A stretch of DNA of 64,000 nt from Gemmatimonadota bacterium. GTDB lineage: Bacteria; Gemmatimonadota; Gemmatimonadetes; Gemmatimonadales; GWC2-71-9. Where the stretch lies: the NCBI GenBank assembly GCA_003222085.1, contig QHUK01000040.1:1-64000 (forward strand), in the 5' to 3' direction. The first letter of the stretch is position 1. Every line of letters begins with the position of its first letter. The position numbers and the translations under genes are program-made. Positions 1-6,848 of the stretch are shown piece after piece. The notes beneath the pieces were generated by a model. It was not told the DNA's origin and did not search any database. It was given only the letters and a program-made list of their open reading frames with translations.

Positions 1-1
1 C

Positions 2-199
2 GCTTCTGCTGGAAGCTCGCTCGAGCGTGCGGTGAAGTGCACGGTGTTCCTCACGGACATCAAGGACTACGCTGCGATGAATACTGTGTATGCGACGTAT
101 TTCCCGAAGGATCCGCCCGCGCGCTCCACGGTGGCCGGAAGCGGGCTCGCGTTGGGTGCGCGAGTGGAGATCGAGTGTCTGGCAGTGGCGGGGAGTTAG
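2..199 (+). CDS. RidA family (YjgF/YER057c/UK114) protein, C-terminal part
   Basis: The window opens inside this gene; 65 codons in the frame starting at base 2 run to the TAG at 197-199. The visible part carries the family's C-terminal signature: a KCTVFLTDIKDYAAMN stretch, then YF, PPARSTV (its Arg corresponds to the conserved enamine-binding Arg) and a final VEIECLAV strand. RidA enzymes hydrolyse reactive 2-aminoacrylate and other enamines/imines in the cytosol. Family members are about 130 residues, so roughly half lies upstream of the window. The stop overlaps the 3' end of the converging broken gene on the other strand by four bases. Family assignment is firm; the substrate is inferred from the family. 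Confidence 0.85.
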   Translation, partial: ASAGSSLERAVKCTVFLTDIKDYAAMNTVYATYFPKDPPARSTVAGSGLALGARVEIECLAVAGS

Positions 200-491
200 A
201 GGGTCCGGAGGGCGATGAGGGTTCCCAGCGTCCCGACCCAGAACACGAACATCCATCGAATGATCCGCGCCTCGAAAGCGGACATCCGGGCCTCGAGTCG
301 ATTGAGCTCACCCACGAGTTTCGCCTCGAACCTGGCGAAGTTGAGCTCGTTGAGCTCACGTAGGTCAGAGCGATACGTGGCGTCCACCTGGCCCTAAAGG
401 ACTCCCTTCGGTCGTTGCCCCACTCCACGAGCTCGTTGGTCAGCTCGTCTCCGAACTTCTCGTAGAACTTCCTGGACAGTTTGGCCGTCAC
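196..491 (-). pseudogene. Small coiled-coil/one-TM protein, frameshifted
   Basis: Two adjacent minus-strand frames read as one protein. The first part, from a GTG at 491, gives VTAKLSRKFYEKFGDELTNE and LVEWGND. The second, in another frame from about 388, gives VDATYRSDLRELNELNFARF, an Arg/Glu-rich coiled coil, and a C-terminal membrane anchor (IIRWMFVFWVGTLGTLIAL). Near 395-415 the frame changes, and a TAG lies just before the second part in its own frame. From memory, similar proteins read NELVEWFN followed directly by VDATYRSDL, so material at the junction seems lost or shifted. The function of this family is unknown. It could instead be a short 63-residue gene starting near 387, but the homologous-looking upstream half argues for a broken gene or an assembly error. 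Confidence 0.65.
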
Positions 492-656
492 CAGGCACCC
501 GAGTGCTCCTGTGTGGTCCGGCGATAGTCTAAGCGTACGCTCGGCGTGCGTAATAGGCAATCTGTTGCGGGGATAAGCCTTCGAGTGCGGGGCACAAGAG
601 ACGGCCACCATAGCGGCTGCGCCGATGGTGGCCGTCGTCGGGGTGCAACCGGTGAT

Positions 657-770
657 CTAGTCGGGCCTCTTGAGCTTGCTGCGCGTGGTGACCCAGAGGT
701 CGAACATGTCGCTGAGGTTGCCCGGTCGGAGCGCAAAGTCCGTCGTTGGAGATGAAGGGATCGCTATGGA
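657..770 (-). pseudogene. Possible C-terminal remnant of a PD40-type propeller protein
   Basis: Reading the minus strand towards the TAG at 657-659 gives DMFDLWVTTRSKLKRPD. This closely resembles the last blade of PD40 propeller lipoproteins; the intact gene at 3427-4440 ends FDIWMSTRTVNGKEEP. No start codon with a plausible N-terminus lies upstream, and the frame runs into the end of the subtilase gene at 787. I read it as the tail of a deleted paralogue. The match is short, so it may be chance. The rest of 492-786 shows nothing else recognisable. Confidence 0.35.
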
Positions 771-786
771 CCGGCTGTTGCGGTGC

Positions 787-2250
787 TCATAGCCCCAACG
801 CCCGGGCGATGTTGATCCGCCCCTTGCCGTAATACGGGTCAGTCCCGGGCTGGCCGAGATCGTCGGCGGACTGAAGGATTCGCTCGCGGATCAGCCCCGG
901 CTTCCTGTGGCCGAGCTGCGCCACGAGTAGCGCCGCCAGCCCGGAGACGTGCGCGGCCGAAAGGCTCGTCCCGAAGGGCTGTGCGATCGGCAGCCCGGCC
1001 TTGCAGGCCTGAAACGGGGAGGTTTCCGTCGCGGTTGTCGTGCACAGTGTCCAGACTCTGCCAAACTGGAACCTCTGCAGGTTGGCGAAGTCGCCGGTTC
1101 CGCCGGGCGCCGCCACGTCGACGCTCGAGCGGCCGTAGGCGCTGTACAGCGCAACAAAGGCATCGACGTCCACCCAGGGTCCGTTCACACCGCCATTGGA
1201 GGTGGGCCCAGTGGCGGACGCACAAATGACGTGCGGGGCTTCACAAGGCAGCACGACCAGATCACCGTTGTGATCGAGGTCCGCGGCGTCATTGCCCGCG
1301 ACGGAGACGAAGACGGCTCCCTTTCGGAACGCGTAATTCGCCGCCCGGTTGACGGCAGCCACGACTCCGCGGTCCTTGCTCTTGTCGAAAGCATAGAAGC
1401 CACTGACGTTGATGACGTCGGCCCCGTGATCCACAGCGTACACGACCCCGCTCAAGAGTCGAGCAATGGAGCCCTCGCCGGAGCGGTTCCAGACCTTGAC
1501 CGCGAGCAGCGTGACGTCCCGGTTGACCGCTGCGAGCCGGCTCCCGTTGCTCCCGATGACGGACGCCATGGCCGTGCCGTGAGCATGGAGGTCGCTGATA
1601 GGCAGGCGACCTGGGTAGCGGTCGGCGATGATCGGGTCGTCCTCCGCTACAAACGACGTCGACTGGTCGAGATCGATCAGCCCCTCGAAGTCCGCGAGTG
1701 TGTAGTCGATGCCAGTGTCGAGGATTGCGACCCTCACATCCCGAGAGCCAAGGTGGCCGGCGGCCCACGCTTGGTCGGCGAGCACCGCCCGCATGTTCCA
1801 TTGACGCGGATAGAATTGGGCCGCCGTCGGCGATGCCGTGGCGTCCGTGGGCGCGACGGTCTCGCTGGCCGTGAGCTCGGTGGAGGCCCCGGCGGCGTCT
1901 CCACCGCCAAGGCCGAAGGTCATCGCATGATCGGGCTCCACCGCTTGAACGTCCGGTCCGGCCGCCAGGCTGGGAGCCGTGGCGTCCGTCAGGCCGGTCA
2001 CCGTGGCCACGCCGATGCCATCGAGCGACGTCTCGACGGATCCGCCCAACCTCGAGACACGCCCGCGGAAATCGGCCGGCACCTGCTCAGCCGCGAAGAC
2101 GACGAGGTAACGGCCGGGTCGGTCGGGGGACGTCAGGCGCGCGGCGAGTGGCCGGCTCGCGGGCTCGGTGGGCACGCGGGAATCGTGGCAGCCTGGAAGT
2201 GCCAGGCCGGCCGCGACCAGGGATACGAGCGTGCAGGACAGGGTCTTCAT
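787..2250 (-). CDS. Subtilisin-family (S8) serine protease, lipoprotein precursor
   Basis: 487 residues from ATG 2250, chosen because AGGAGGTAG stands just upstream (2253-2261); an earlier start at 2289 lacks this. The N-terminus is a lipoprotein signal ending LALPGC (Cys21). An inhibitor-I9-like propeptide follows (PGRYLVVF, about residues 45-110), then the S8 catalytic domain with Asp178 (AILDTGID), His224 (HAHGTAMASV), oxyanion Asn320 (VAGND) and Ser429 (FGTSLSAAHVSG). All catalytic residues are present, so an active, surface-anchored protease is expected. It is last in a minus-strand run of lipoproteins and starts 22 bases after the NHL-type protein stops. The natural substrate cannot be told from sequence. 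Confidence 0.9.
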   Translation of the reverse strand: MKTLSCTLVSLVAAGLALPGCHDSRVPTEPASRPLAARLTSPDRPGRYLVVFAAEQVPADFRGRVSRLGGSVETSLDGIGVATVTGLTDATAPSLAAGPDVQAVEPDHAMTFGLGGGDAAGASTELTASETVAPTDATASPTAAQFYPRQWNMRAVLADQAWAAGHLGSRDVRVAILDTGIDYTLADFEGLIDLDQSTSFVAEDDPIIADRYPGRLPISDLHAHGTAMASVIGSNGSRLAAVNRDVTLLAVKVWNRSGEGSIARLLSGVVYAVDHGADVINVSGFYAFDKSKDRGVVAAVNRAANYAFRKGAVFVSVAGNDAADLDHNGDLVVLPCEAPHVICASATGPTSNGGVNGPWVDVDAFVALYSAYGRSSVDVAAPGGTGDFANLQRFQFGRVWTLCTTTATETSPFQACKAGLPIAQPFGTSLSAAHVSGLAALLVAQLGHRKPGLIRERILQSADDLGQPGTDPYYGKGRINIARALGL

Positions 2251-2272
2251 ACTACCTCCTGTTTCAGTTGCC

Positions 2273-3430
2273 TCATGGACACGCGCCAACGAGATCTCCG
2301 TGCGCGACGTGGTCAGGGGCAGACAGGTATCCGATGGAGATTGTCTTGGCCTTGGCGGGATTGCCGGGCGGCCGATGACAAATGGTCATCTTCTCTTTAA
2401 ACAAGAGGGCCCGGGGCCCGGATATGCCGCCGCTGCCGGTCGGCACGAATGCGCCGAGGAACTCGCCCGTATGCCCGTCGTAGAGCAGCACGCTGCCGTT
2501 CCCGTTGTTCTCGGCGCTGGCGACGTACAGGTTTCCGTCGGGTCCGAAGGCGAGGCCCACGGGGACGGTCAAGCCGCCCCTGCCGGCCGGCACGAATACG
2601 TCGATGAACGCGCCGCTAGTCCCGTCGAAGCGAAGGATCGTGTTCCTGGTCGTGCTCCCGACGTACAGGTTGCCGTCGGGTCCAAAGACGAGACCTGAGG
2701 GAGCGTCCAGGTCGCCGCTTCCCGCCGTCACGAACTCATCAAGGAACGCACCGGTAGTGCCGCTGAAGCGCAGGATGCGGTGAGTCGCCTGGCTCGCGAC
2801 ATACAGGTTTCCGTCGGGCCCAAAGACAAAGAACTGCGGATCCCCCGGCTGACTCAGACCACCGGCGCCGGTCGCCACGAACACGCCCAGGGGTGCCCCC
2901 GTGTGGCTGTCGTAGCGGCGGATGGCGGTGCCGCCCCGCGCTACGGCTCCAACATCGCCGACATAGAGGTTTCCGTCGGGCCCGAACACTAGCACAAGGG
3001 GACGCACGAGCCCTCCGCTCGCCCCGGGGATGAAGACATCCATGAACTCCCCTGTGACCCCGTTGTAGCGGAACACGGCACGATCTGCGATCGCGGGGCC
3101 GAACAGGTTGCTCACGTACAGGTTCTCGTCTGGTCCGAAAGCCATGCAGCAGGGTCCGACTAGCGGATTGGTCGTCGGGCCGCTGCCCTCCGGAGCGATG
3201 GCGTCGATGAACGCCCCGTCGCCGGCGTTGTAGCGGAGGATGCCGTTGCCCGCTCGAGGGGCGGGATTCGTGAGGTTGCCGACCAGGAGAGCGGCCTCGC
3301 TCGTGACCTCGCTCGTTAGGGACGCGTGCAGCCCGCCTGCCGCGGTGGGATGCGTATCCCGTTCCATTCCGCATCCCGCGAGCACGGCGCTGAGGCCCAG
3401 CGAAACGAAAAGCCTTTGCCCGCGCTTCAT
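2273..3430 (-). CDS. NHL/Vgb-type beta-propeller lipoprotein with Cys-rich tail
   Basis: 385 residues. A lipoprotein signal (SAVLAGC, Cys20) is followed by at least five FGPD-G/E-NLYV repeats, each paired with an ILRFDGTTGAFLD-like strand, the pattern of NHL/Vgb six-bladed propellers. The last 40 residues are a separate module: TICHRPPGNP, then a His-Val-Ala-His-Gly-Asp motif and a final Gly-Ala-Cys. I recall this tail from the ends of many otherwise unrelated secreted bacterial proteins; its two Cys could form a disulfide. The start ATG overlaps the upstream stop (ATGA), indicating translational coupling. The role is probably binding or scaffolding at the outer membrane; no catalytic motif is seen. 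Confidence 0.85.
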   Translation of the reverse strand: MKRGQRLFVSLGLSAVLAGCGMERDTHPTAAGGLHASLTSEVTSEAALLVGNLTNPAPRAGNGILRYNAGDGAFIDAIAPEGSGPTTNPLVGPCCMAFGPDENLYVSNLFGPAIADRAVFRYNGVTGEFMDVFIPGASGGLVRPLVLVFGPDGNLYVGDVGAVARGGTAIRRYDSHTGAPLGVFVATGAGGLSQPGDPQFFVFGPDGNLYVASQATHRILRFSGTTGAFLDEFVTAGSGDLDAPSGLVFGPDGNLYVGSTTRNTILRFDGTSGAFIDVFVPAGRGGLTVPVGLAFGPDGNLYVASAENNGNGSVLLYDGHTGEFLGAFVPTGSGGISGPRALLFKEKMTICHRPPGNPAKAKTISIGYLSAPDHVAHGDLVGACP

Positions 3431-4440
3431 GGCTCCTCTTTGCCGTTGACCGTGCGAGTCGACATCCAGATGTCGAAGCCGCCGAGACCACCCCGAGCTA
3501 CACCGGCAATGAACAGCAGCGTGCGACCGTCGTGCGACAGGTCCGGCTGGAACTCGGCGAATGTCGTGTTCACCGGCGGTCCCAGATTCACCGGCGCCGA
3601 CCAGGCGTCGTGGGTGCTGGGGCGAGTGGCGACCCAGATGTCGAACGCGTTGGCACCACCGGGCGTGAGGGGGCGACCGGAGTTGAAGAGGATCTCCTTT
3701 CCATCGGCGCGCACCGTGACGAATCCGTCGGGGCGCCCGGGATAGCTCAGCTCCGACACGAGCACCGCGGGTCCGCGCGTTTCGCCGTCCCGCGTCACCG
3801 GCGCGTAATAGATGTCCGTTGTCGCGCCGTTGTCGGACCCACGGTAGAAGTACAGGTTCGCGGATCCGTCTTCCGCGCTCTGCGAGTAGAACGGCCCCGC
3901 CTCGTGCAGCGTCGTGTTGACGTCAGGACCGAGAGGCCTGGGTGGTCCCCACCCCAGGTCGTCTTTCGGATCGGCGCGGTGCGCCAGGTAGATGTCGTGG
4001 AGTATGCCTGTTGTAGCGCGGTCGCTCGAAAAGAAGAGCAGATGCCCGTCCGGCGACAGCGCGGGACCAGCCTCGTTCCTGGTAGTGTTGATCGTCGGGC
4101 CCAGGTTCACGGCCGTTTCCCAGGCCCCGTCGGTGGAGGAGCGTTGGGCGACCCAGAGGTCGAAGTTGTCCATGCATCCGGTCGTCGATACGAGGTTGCC
4201 GAAGCCGCCCGGTCGGTCGGAGAGGAAGTAGAGGCTGAGCTCGTCCTTCGACATGGTCGGGGTCTGGTCCTGGCACCGCGAATTGACGGGCGCGTCGAGG
4301 AGCACCGGCTCCGACCACTCGGAGTTGGCAAAGGACATAGCCTGGAGCCCGACCACGGGCACGTCCGACTCAGGGGCGCAAGCGAGGACCGGGGTGAGAG
4401 GGGTTAGCAGGATGAGTCTGTAGAGGGTTGCGTTTCTCAT
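3427..4440 (-). CDS. PD40 (TolB-like) beta-propeller lipoprotein
   Basis: 337 residues from ATG 4440, chosen because the lipobox (TPVLAC) then sits correctly and the start falls after the upstream stop at 4464; GAGG lies seven bases before it. PD40-type motifs recur (LSLYFLSDRPGGFGNLV, LLFFSSDRA, LYFYRGSD, ILFNSGRPL, LLFIAGVARGGLGGFDIW), with DLWVAQRS/DIWVATRPS strands between them, giving a propeller of five or six blades. Such proteins resemble the TolB C-terminal domain and bind partners at the cell surface; some are annotated as OmpA/peptidoglycan-associated. It overlaps the NHL-type gene by four bases. No enzymatic residues are apparent. Confidence 0.85.
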   Translation of the reverse strand: MRNATLYRLILLTPLTPVLACAPESDVPVVGLQAMSFANSEWSEPVLLDAPVNSRCQDQTPTMSKDELSLYFLSDRPGGFGNLVSTTGCMDNFDLWVAQRSSTDGAWETAVNLGPTINTTRNEAGPALSPDGHLLFFSSDRATTGILHDIYLAHRADPKDDLGWGPPRPLGPDVNTTLHEAGPFYSQSAEDGSANLYFYRGSDNGATTDIYYAPVTRDGETRGPAVLVSELSYPGRPDGFVTVRADGKEILFNSGRPLTPGGANAFDIWVATRPSTHDAWSAPVNLGPPVNTTFAEFQPDLSHDGRTLLFIAGVARGGLGGFDIWMSTRTVNGKEEP

Positions 4441-4463
4441 AGGAGCGCCTCTGTGATTCATGT

Positions 4464-4817
4464 TCACACGCCCATCGCCAGACGCACGATGACGACCGAC
4501 GTGCAGCGCCGGCCCTCGCTCGTCGCGGTGATCGTCGTCGAGCCCTTGGCGTGCGCCGTCACGAGTCCCGTGGCCGACACCGTTCCCACGCGCGGATCAC
4601 TGTGCGCCCACGTGACATCCCGCCCCGAGAGGACGTGGCCGTCGGCGTCCCAGGTCGCCGCCGTCAGTTGCACGGTCGCGCCGACCACGAGCTCCGTGGT
4701 CTCGGGCACTATAGTCACGTCTGCGACGGGCTGGGGGGGTGAGGTCGACGTGCACGCGACGAGCAGCAGGGCCGACGTGAGGAGTGGAATCAATCTACGG
4801 GTGGACGGGGCGGTCAT
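4464..4817 (-). CDS. Ig-like (BIG2) domain lipoprotein
   Basis: 117 residues. ATG 4817 follows a strong CAGGAGG site. The signal peptide ends LLLVAC, a good lipobox. The rest is one bacterial Ig-like domain of the BIG2 type (VPETTELVVGATVQLTA, VTWAHSDPRVGTVSATGLV, GSTTITATSEG). Such domains mediate adhesion or spacing. It is the first gene of the lipoprotein run that continues with the PD40 propeller, NHL-type propeller and subtilase, and it ends 23 bases before the PD40 start. Likely a small outer-membrane-anchored adhesion or accessory protein. Confidence 0.8.
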   Translation of the reverse strand: MTAPSTRRLIPLLTSALLLVACTSTSPPQPVADVTIVPETTELVVGATVQLTAATWDADGHVLSGRDVTWAHSDPRVGTVSATGLVTAHAKGSTTITATSEGRRCTSVVIVRLAMGV

Positions 4818-4879
4818 CGGGCCTCCTGGGCGATAGCGTCGTGTCGCTGTCGGACAGGGAACCGCCGCACCACAGACGA

Positions 4880-4912
4880 AAACCGGCCGAGCGGGTCCCT
4901 CTCAGCCGGTTT
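4880..4912. other. 8-bp inverted repeat in leader of lipoprotein operon
   Basis: AAACCGGC (4880-4887) pairs with GCCGGTTT (4905-4912) around a 17-base loop, within the 209-base gap between the HXXEE gene and the Ig-like lipoprotein. The position, about 60 bases before the operon's start codon, fits a leader hairpin or an operator. No U-tract follows, so a classical terminator is not evident. Confidence 0.35.
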
Positions 4913-4988
4913 CGCGATTCGCTCCCCTCGAGGCATTGGCGAGCCGCACGACATCGCGCCTCGGGGTTCACAGCATCTGAGTCAGTTT

Positions 4989-5017
4989 CAATCTGCACCC
5001 GTACAGACCGGTGTCAA
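4989..5017 (-). promoter_or_regulatory. Candidate sigma-70 promoter for the lipoprotein operon
   Basis: On the minus strand a perfect TTGACA (5012-5017) is followed after 16-17 bases by CAGATT or AGATTG (4989-4995), a weak -10. It lies just past the stop of the HXXEE gene and would give a leader of about 165 bases containing the 4880-4912 hairpin. The -35 is good; the -10 is poor, so this is tentative. Confidence 0.35.
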
Positions 5018-5026
5018 GCGCGCCGC

Positions 5027-5419
5027 CTACGGCACCGACGCCAGTAGATAGATCGCCGCCGCTAGGAGCAGCGGCGCCGAGTACACGCCAGGCATCGCTT
5101 TCCGCAGGTAAATCGATCCGACCAGGTGCAGCATGCCGTTGCCCGCCATCACGATCCCGAACGCGTATGCGATCGGGCGCACCCATCCCGCGCCCCGATA
5201 CGCGAACGGCGTGAGGCTCGCCAGCACGCCCACGGCCAGGACGAGTCCCATGAGCCACCCGCGGAACGTGAAGGTGGGGAGGGGCAGGAAGGGAAACCGC
5301 GCCCGAATCGAACGGACGGCCGGGTTGTAGACCGAAAGGAAGTCTGTTAACGCTTCATCCGCCACGTGAATCGCAAACGCGACGCACAGGGCGAGCCACG
5401 CAAGGCCGAAGTGAACCAC
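5027..5419 (-). CDS. HXXEE-type small membrane protein
   Basis: 130 residues from GTG 5419, six bases after the amidohydrolase stop. Four hydrophobic segments are visible (near residues 3-20, 52-70, 78-100 and 110-128). The first contains HVADEAL, matching the H-x-x-E-E-like motif for which the family is named, and a second conserved patch reads GNGMLHLVGSIYLRKAMPGVYSAP. Function is unknown; the family is integral to the cytoplasmic membrane. It is the last gene of the cstA-ybdD-amidohydrolase run on this strand. Confidence 0.7.
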   Translation of the reverse strand: MVHFGLAWLALCVAFAIHVADEALTDFLSVYNPAVRSIRARFPFLPLPTFTFRGWLMGLVLAVGVLASLTPFAYRGAGWVRPIAYAFGIVMAGNGMLHLVGSIYLRKAMPGVYSAPLLLAAAIYLLASVP

Positions 5420-5424
5420 TCCGC

Positions 5425-6636
5425 TTATTGCGGACGCGGCGCGACGTTTTTCACCACCGTGCCCCCCTTCATCACGAACACGACGCGCCGCAGCGCCGTG
5501 ATGTCTTCCGCCGGGTTACCGTCGATCCCGATCAGATCGGCCTCGAACCCGGGGGCGATCGCGCCGATGGTGTCCGCCAGCGCGAGCGACCGGGCTGCGA
5601 GGGACGTCGCGGACACGATCGCGTCCATCGGCGGCTGCCCGCCGACCTGCACCCGATAGATCAGCTCTTCCCAGTTCTTCCCGAAGGCGCCAGCGACCGC
5701 ATCGGTGCCGAACACCACCCGCAGCTTGGGGCGGCGCAACGCCTGCCTGAACACGTTGAGCACCAGCGGCACCGCCCGGTGCATCTGCGCGAACCCCTCC
5801 TCGGTGTAGTTCTCCATGCCGAGGAAGCGGGCCTTGTTGTCGAAATAGTTCTGGAACACGAGATACAGGTTCGGGTCGAAGAACGTCCCTTGCTCGGCCA
5901 TGAGATCGAGCGTCGCCTCGTCGAGCAGCACGCCGTGCTCGATCGACGTCGCCCCGGCGAGCACGGCGCGGCGCGCCGCCTCCGCGGCGTGCGCGTGCAC
6001 CACGCAGCGCCGCCCATTCGCCTTGGCTTCGCCACAGGCCGCCCGCAGCTCGTCTTCCGACAACGTCGGCCCACCGCCCTCGCGAATGCTCTTCGACCCG
6101 AGGATCTTGATCACATCTGCCCCCGCCGCGACCCGCTGCCGCACGGCACGCCGCAGCCCGTCGGCATCGCCGTCGGCGGGCGTGATCCAGTCGAGCGAGG
6201 TGATCACGCGCGGACCGGGAATGATGCCGCGCGCGATGGCGTCGCGCAGATCGCGATCGAGTGTCGAGCCGATGCTCTGCACGGTCGTGATGCCCGCCAT
6301 GAGCGCTTGGTACGCGTTCTCTTCGGTATAGAGCACCGTCTGCTGCAGCCGCTCCGCGCCGCCGGGGTCGTTGTGCGCCCGGCCGTTCGCGTCGAAGTGG
6401 GACGTCAGATGCACGTGCGTGTCGATACCGCCGGGCATGATGGTGAGACGGCTCAGGTCGTACGTCACCGTCATGATCGCCGGGTCGAGGCGCGCGATCC
6501 GCGATCCGGCGACGACGATTGTCGTGTTGCGCACGACGCCGCCGCGGCCGTCGAGGACCGTCCCGGCGCGGATCGAGATCGCTGGCGCCTGGCCCAGGGC
6601 GAGGGACGGGAGGGTGAGGACGGTCGCTAGCAGCAC
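5425..6636 (-). CDS. Exported amidohydrolase (imidazolonepropionase-like)
   Basis: 403 residues from GTG 6636, the start that places a short signal peptide (LLATVLTLPSLALGQ) at the N-terminus; it overlaps the last ten bases of ybdD, so translation is probably coupled. Metal-dependent amidohydrolase motifs are in order: GGIDTHVHL (His74, His76), a Lys in VIKILGSKS likely to be carbamylated, VVHAHA, SIEHGVLLDE, and the catalytic Asp in VFGTDAVAG. The C-terminal GFEADLIGIDGNP is typical of the small beta-domain. Relatives act on cyclic amides or dipeptides; periplasmic hydrolysis of a peptide or lactam is inferred. All metal ligands appear intact. Confidence 0.85.
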   Translation of the reverse strand: MLLATVLTLPSLALGQAPAISIRAGTVLDGRGGVVRNTTIVVAGSRIARLDPAIMTVTYDLSRLTIMPGGIDTHVHLTSHFDANGRAHNDPGGAERLQQTVLYTEENAYQALMAGITTVQSIGSTLDRDLRDAIARGIIPGPRVITSLDWITPADGDADGLRRAVRQRVAAGADVIKILGSKSIREGGGPTLSEDELRAACGEAKANGRRCVVHAHAAEAARRAVLAGATSIEHGVLLDEATLDLMAEQGTFFDPNLYLVFQNYFDNKARFLGMENYTEEGFAQMHRAVPLVLNVFRQALRRPKLRVVFGTDAVAGAFGKNWEELIYRVQVGGQPPMDAIVSATSLAARSLALADTIGAIAPGFEADLIGIDGNPAEDITALRRVVFVMKGGTVVKNVAPRPQ

Positions 6637-6848
6637 CGTACGCCGTCGCCTTTCGACGCGAAGAACTCCGCGACGTACTCCCGCTCGCCGAGGGTCGGCG
6701 GATGGCCCGCCGTCCGGCAATGGTCGAGATACGCCTCGTAGTCGGGCGCGCCAATCATCCGCCGCACCACGCGGGCGATGCGGGCGGGGAAGGGCAGGGC
6801 CCTTTCCCCTTTCCCGTTTCCCCTTTCCCGTTCAGTTCCCCACGACAT
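6627..6848 (-). CDS. YbdD/YjiX family small protein (CstA partner)
   Basis: Recognised by its C-terminal half: RRMIGAPDYEAYLDHCRTAG, then a conserved EFF and the terminal CC. YbdD-type genes sit directly after cstA in many bacteria and are needed with it for pyruvate or peptide uptake. The start is uncertain. ATG 6848 overlaps the cstA stop by 17 bases and makes the N-terminus read through a heptamer repeat ([17 protein letters not shown]). GTG 6770 would give a shorter protein, only about four residues before MIGAPDY, where relatives have 15-20. The repeat therefore seems to have replaced the original start region. Confidence 0.75.
   Translation of the reverse strand: MSWGTERERGNGKGERALPFPARIARVVRRMIGAPDYEAYLDHCRTAGHPPTLGEREYVAEFFASKGDGVRCC
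6786..6834. repeat. Heptamer inverted repeat, family G
   Basis: Five 7-bp units (CCCTTTC, CCCTTTC, CCGTTTC, CCCTTTC, CCGTTCA) occupy 6800-6834, and an opposing GGGGAAG GGCAGGG occupies 6786-6799. In the direction of cstA transcription the purine-rich arm comes first and begins at the cstA stop codon itself. It forms part of the ybdD 5' region. Confidence 0.7.
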
